Shown piece after piece: positions 39,382-42,419 of a stretch of 42,419 nucleotides of DNA. The notes under the pieces are model-generated. The model made no database searches. It was given only the letters and a program-made list of their open reading frames with translations, and had not been told where the DNA came from. Each line of letters opens with the position of its first letter. Positions within the stretch are counted from its first letter, which is position 1. The translations under genes and the position numbers were made by a program. The DNA comes from JBDSRX01 sp039929105 (lineage in GTDB: Bacteria > Patescibacteriota > Dojkabacteria > J137), in NCBI GenBank assembly GCA_039929105.1, contig JBDSRX010000063.1:1-42419 (forward strand), given 5' to 3'.

Positions 39382-40791
39382 ATGAAAAATAAAGGCATTA
39401 TTGCCGTGTTTACTTTACTAGCATTCATTCTTAGCATCACTGCTGTTTGGCTAGTCTCTAATGTTAAATCTCCTCTTAAAACTTCGAGTGTATTAGGAAC
39501 TGCTACAGAATCAGATTTAAAAGTGGAGAGTAGTATAGATTATATTCACTCCAACCAAGATGGCTCTTCTGAGATAAGATACATTTATACATTTACAAAC
39601 ATTAGTTCTATGTACAATCTAATTTCTATTCGTGCCCAAAGCGATTTAAACGCGACTTTTTCACCTCATCCATTTAGTGTACTTTCATTAACTTCAGATA
39701 ATTTTTTAATTAATCCTTCTTATAATGGCACTTCTAATAAAGAGTTACTTACAGATGGAAGTTTAAATATAGGGCAAAATGGACATGTTTATCTAGTAGT
39801 TAAATTTTATCCTGAAGGAAGTGTTGGACCATTTAATAATAGAGTGACTTCAACAGGAGATATTATCTTACCTTCTACAGGAAGTACTTCGGGTGGAAGC
39901 GGCGGAGATTCAACTGGAGGCGGAAGTTCTACTGGAACCCCACCAACTACAACAACTACAACTACTACAAGTGGGACAGGAGGTTCAACTGGAGTTACTG
40001 GTGGAACTGGGACAACTACAGGATCGACAACTGGTGGTTCTACAGGTGGAACTACAGTAACTGGAGGGACAGGAGGAACTACTGGTGAACCAGCGCCCGT
40101 ACCATTACCACCGCCACCTACAACAGGATCTACAAGCACAACTACAACAACGACAACGACAGGAGGAGGAACAGGTTCTACAACTGGAGGAAGCTCTACG
40201 GGAGGAACTACAGGAGAAACCTCTGGTGGTACAACTGGAGGAACAGATCCAGATACAATTGCTGCTGCTCAAGTTTCATTTACATTAACTGCAACTGGAG
40301 GTGCTGGAGTAATTACACAATTGCCAAGTACATCTATTTTACCTTTACATTTTGGGATTCTTTCTAATATAACAGAATGGATTAAAGATAATATCACTCA
40401 CGAAGCTAGAAATAAATTGATGATAAATAGTATTGGAGTTAATGGTGAAGTATTCGAAGGTAATGAATCCTCATTGAATTTAGGATTCTGGAGATTACCT
40501 GAATCTTCTACACCTGACAAGAGTGGAAATACTGTAATTGCAGGACATCGATTCACTTATAATTATGGTCCTTATACTCTAAATAATTTAGATAAAGTTC
40601 AAAAAGGAGACTCTATTAATATAAAATGGAACGGCAAAACTTATACATACAAAGTAACAACAATTAAAACTGTGGGCTCTACAGATACAAGTGTTTTAAA
40701 TCAAACAGACAATAGTATTCTTACTTTAATAACTTGTACTTCTTGGGACGCAAATGAACCGAGATTAATAGTTCAAGCAGAGTTACAGTAA
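39382..40791 (+). CDS. Sortase on a Gly/Thr-rich stalk
   Basis: 469 residues, paralogue of the preceding gene. Signal anchor (about 5-26), the same N-terminal domain (VLGTATESDLKVESSIDYIHSN), a roughly 140-residue G/T/S-rich linker (TGGTTG-type runs with poly-Thr and poly-Pro patches) without the Ig-like insert, then a sortase domain with His in VIAGHRFTYNYG, Cys in LITCTS and Arg in PRLIVQA. The linker codons are low complexity and probably vary in length between strains. Stop overlaps the convergent gene by 9 bp. Confidence 0.85.
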   Translation: MKNKGIIAVFTLLAFILSITAVWLVSNVKSPLKTSSVLGTATESDLKVESSIDYIHSNQDGSSEIRYIYTFTNISSMYNLISIRAQSDLNATFSPHPFSVLSLTSDNFLINPSYNGTSNKELLTDGSLNIGQNGHVYLVVKFYPEGSVGPFNNRVTSTGDIILPSTGSTSGGSGGDSTGGGSSTGTPPTTTTTTTTSGTGGSTGVTGGTGTTTGSTTGGSTGGTTVTGGTGGTTGEPAPVPLPPPPTTGSTSTTTTTTTTGGGTGSTTGGSSTGGTTGETSGGTTGGTDPDTIAAAQVSFTLTATGGAGVITQLPSTSILPLHFGILSNITEWIKDNITHEARNKLMINSIGVNGEVFEGNESSLNLGFWRLPESSTPDKSGNTVIAGHRFTYNYGPYTLNNLDKVQKGDSINIKWNGKTYTYKVTTIKTVGSTDTSVLNQTDNSILTLITCTSWDANEPRLIVQAELQ

Positions 40792-41925
40792 CATCTTCAA
40801 TTTCATCGCTTGTTGCTTTAAGAGGCTTCCAATATTTGTAGAAGAGCTTAGTTTAACAGAAGTATTTCTTTCAACTAAATCTGTTAACTGCCTTCTGTAA
40901 TCTTTAAGAAACTTATATTTAACAAGATTTATATAAGTGGTGTAATTTTTTTCGTAGATGTTTGGAAATCCATTTGAATCTTTAGTTTTAGGGACTGCAA
41001 TAGCAATAACTTTAAATATTCCAAATGAAGTTAGCGTATCATTTTCTTTAATAGAAAATAATGTTCCCATAACCATGTGTGGAGGAAATCCTAGTTCCGA
41101 TAGTGAATCTCCATAATTTATTGGCCAAGCTACTCCAGTTTTTTCCCATACATCACAATCTTTAATCATTTTACTTACACCAACATCAAAATAAACTGGA
41201 TTGTTATGCATTGCATTTAACAATCTGTCATCTGACGAACTGATGAGTTTATCGAAAGATAAAACGATTTCTTTTAAATCTCCTGAGTTTGCTCTTTGTT
41301 GATTTAATAATTTAAATCCACCTGAATGTAATTCTAAGGTTGGAGCTATTTGTAATTTATCAAATTCAACTTGTACATTACTTCCTAAAATTTCTTGAAG
41401 TTTATTTCTGGCTATTTCAATTGCAGAATTAGAGGATAAAGTAAGAGCATTAAAACAAAGTTCTTTAAAATCTATAACAATTTCTGGAAATCCATCAGCC
41501 TTCCAATTATATAAACCTGCATCGTTTCCAATCACTAAAGCTCTCAGTTTACTTTTAGGATTTGATATCTTATTTTTACTTAACCAAATTAGAACATCTT
41601 TGTAACTAGAATTTTCTTCTAAATGCTTATTTTGCTTTCTAAATATTAATTCTTTAATCAAATCTAATGTCGCAATAAACTTATCTTCATTCATAACTTT
41701 AGAAAGTAGATCCATCGTAAAAGGCTTTGATGTACTAGCTAAGTTGACAATTGTATTCCCCTCTTGAGAGGGGTGTCCTGACTTGTCAGGACGGGGTGTG
41801 TGAGACTCAGCAATGACCTTCCCATCTCGAACGACCATAGACATTGTTTTAAACTCATAAGCTGCATTAACATCCAATTTGTAAGGATCAAACCCTGATT
41901 TGTAGTTATCAAAAAATTTATTCAT
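40783..41925 (-). CDS. Serine beta-lactamase/transpeptidase-like hydrolase
   Basis: About 380 residues from the ATG at 41925; the frame to 41952 would run through a TATAAT box. The three motifs of penicillin-interacting serine enzymes are present in order and spacing of class A beta-lactamase-like folds: S64-T-S-K67 (NLASTSKPFT), S164-S-N166 (LSSNSAIEIA) and K262-T-G (VWEKTGVAW). No signal peptide or anchor is visible, which is odd for this fold. Residues 42-56 (HTPRPDKSGHPSQEG), just before the active-site helix, come from a palindromic repeat in the DNA. It could be a peptidoglycan or peptide hydrolase; antibiotic resistance is not implied. Confidence 0.75.
   Translation of the reverse strand: MNKFFDNYKSGFDPYKLDVNAAYEFKTMSMVVRDGKVIAESHTPRPDKSGHPSQEGNTIVNLASTSKPFTMDLLSKVMNEDKFIATLDLIKELIFRKQNKHLEENSSYKDVLIWLSKNKISNPKSKLRALVIGNDAGLYNWKADGFPEIVIDFKELCFNALTLSSNSAIEIARNKLQEILGSNVQVEFDKLQIAPTLELHSGGFKLLNQQRANSGDLKEIVLSFDKLISSSDDRLLNAMHNNPVYFDVGVSKMIKDCDVWEKTGVAWPINYGDSLSELGFPPHMVMGTLFSIKENDTLTSFGIFKVIAIAVPKTKDSNGFPNIYEKNYTTYINLVKYKFLKDYRRQLTDLVERNTSVKLSSSTNIGSLLKQQAMKLKMLL
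41758..41800. repeat. Double-hairpin repeat inside the serine hydrolase gene
   Basis: CCCCTCTTGAGAGGGG followed by GTCCTGACTTGTCAGGAC and GGGGTGTG: two adjacent hairpins, GC-rich against the gene's AT-rich codons. It encodes residues 42-56 in frame. Confidence 0.75.
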
Positions 41926-41931
41926 TGCTCT

Positions 41932-41937
41932 ATTATA
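41932..41937 (-). promoter_or_regulatory. -10 box giving a leaderless hydrolase transcript
   Basis: TATAAT on the minus strand, 6 nt (AGAGCA) before the ATG at 41925, the same spacing as at the sortase at 2607. Confidence 0.5.
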
Positions 41938-41980
41938 GAGAAAACTCAGCATTTAAACCAGGCCGTGTTACAGCCTATTT

Positions 41981-42089
41981 GTCATTGCGAGCATAGCGAA
42001 GCAATCTCATAGGATTACAGTCTTATTTCAAACGCAATATGAAGTTTTGTCTTTTGAGATTGCTTCGTCATTTTATTCCTCGCAATGAC
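41981..42089. repeat. Palindromic repeat of the GTCATTGCGAG family
   Basis: A 109-bp element with perfect termini GTCATTGCGAG and CTCGCAATGAC, and inner arms AAGCAATCTCA and TGAGATTGCTT. Related to the 87-bp element in the dnaK leader. No open frame inside, so it is a MITE/REP-like non-autonomous element. Confidence 0.8.
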
Positions 42090-42146
42090 TCCACAACAAT
42101 GAGTGTGCAAACCTCACAATGAATAACCGTGAGAATTAATTAACGA

Positions 42147-42192
42147 TGGGCTCTGTCAAGCAAAATCTAAAAGCTCACAAGTTCTCTTAAGA
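42147..42192 (+). repeat. Dispersed noncoding repeat, copy B
   Basis: Second copy of the sequence at 4086-4142: AAGCAAAATCTAAAAGCTC and CTTAAGATTTGGCCTGT. It lies between the GTCATTGCGAG element and the mutS end. The 41953-42258 interval contains only these repeats and GAATTTCTTCATTCGAATTT-type sequence. Confidence 0.55.
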
Positions 42193-42258
42193 TTTGGCCT
42201 GTAACGGCTCCGCCGCTTAAGTTTATTCTTTTGAATTTCTTCATTCGAATTTCGAGTT

Positions 42259-42419
42259 TTATATTAACCCCATCTGCTCTGGATGAATCTTCTTAGGAGT
42301 TTTCGGCTCTTTATCATTTGAACTAACTTCATTCTTTTTGGATTTCGGATTTCGATTTTCGAATTTGTCCAGTATCTCATTCGCCCTCTTTGTAACTTCC
42401 TCAGGCACTCCAGCTAGTT
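42259..42419 (-). CDS. mutS: MutS mismatch repair protein, C-terminal tail (partial)
   Basis: The minus-strand frame entering from the right edge reads LAGVPEEVTKRANEILDKFE, the block that ends the MutS ATPase domain (AG-P--V--RA-EIL), followed by a hydrophilic tail of some 30 residues (ending in HPEQMGLI) and TAA at 42261-42259. Most of the gene lies outside the window. The codons for FENRNPKSKK come from a GATTTCGGATTTCGATTTTC-type interspersed repeat. Confidence 0.7.
   Translation of the reverse strand, partial: LAGVPEEVTKRANEILDKFENRNPKSKKNEVSSNDKEPKTPKKIHPEQMGLI

Noticed and set aside
40783..41925. Antibiotic-resistance beta-lactamase
   Set aside because: The motifs show only the serine hydrolase fold; there is no export signal and no support for lactam hydrolysis.
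1..42419. Recoded TGA (as glycine) known from some CPR lineages
   Set aside because: TGA ends complete genes here, for instance at 23187-23189, and conserved glycines are encoded by GGN.

Overview
The window is a low-GC (about one third G+C), densely packed bacterial chromosome segment that uses the standard code: TGA is a genuine stop, for example at the end of the sugar dehydrogenase. I think it comes from a Patescibacteria/CPR-type bacterium. The grounds are very short intergenic gaps with convergent genes overlapping at their stop codons, almost no Shine-Dalgarno sequences, fermentative ADP-forming acetyl-CoA synthetase, free-standing S23/four-helix-bundle genes, FAS1 and sortase surface proteins, and a glycogen-type alpha-glucan cluster. 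The phylum is an inference; there is no rRNA or ribosomal protein gene here to settle it.

Layout. 1-4000: envelope genes (3' end of a polytopic membrane protein, two small membrane/secreted proteins, a sortase, a Wzx-like flippase). 4200-7130: fused acetyl-CoA synthetase, an S23 element flanked by inverted repeats, and an XRE regulator. 7470-14545: heat-shock region hrcA-grpE, a second S23 element, two paralogous four-helix membrane proteins, a FemAB-like transferase, a frameshifted RAYT transposase, then dnaK behind a sigma70 promoter with an overlapping CIRCE operator. 14737-16250: a phosphoribosyltransferase-like protein and an unknown protein. 16370-23530: a GT4 glycosyltransferase, a DsbA-like protein whose halves look swapped, rsmE, a MarR regulator, a membrane-anchored FAS1 protein, a DipZ-like CcdA-thioredoxin fusion, a PQQ-type sugar dehydrogenase and a small coiled-coil protein. 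23648-25771: tRNA-Glu, an LUD/HxlR divergent pair and a secreted surface protein. 25881-29268: Ku and LigD (non-homologous end joining). 29392-36516: a second FAS1 protein, then an alpha-glucan cluster (GH15, GH57, GT4, GT2, GT5). 36525-42419: DUF1003 protein, two tandem sortases on low-complexity stalks, a serine beta-lactamase-like hydrolase, and the C-terminal tail of MutS.

Regulation readable in the DNA: HrcA/CIRCE control of dnaK; a putative MarR regulon whose palindrome (TAGTTAAC-N3/4-GTTAACTA) recurs at the GT4, marR (twice) and both FAS1 promoters; a palindrome between HxlR and LUD; recurrent extended -10 promoters (TGnTATAAT); and several starts so close to the -10 that transcripts should be leaderless.

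The most unusual features are the two S23 units, each enclosed by its own inverted repeat and sharing a leader hairpin, which resemble 23S rRNA intervening sequences relocated to intergenic space; the apparently circularly permuted DsbA; the MarR-FAS1 regulon; and several families of palindromic repeats that have entered both intergenic regions and reading frames (FemAB, RAYT, the serine hydrolase, the flippase end and the MutS tail).
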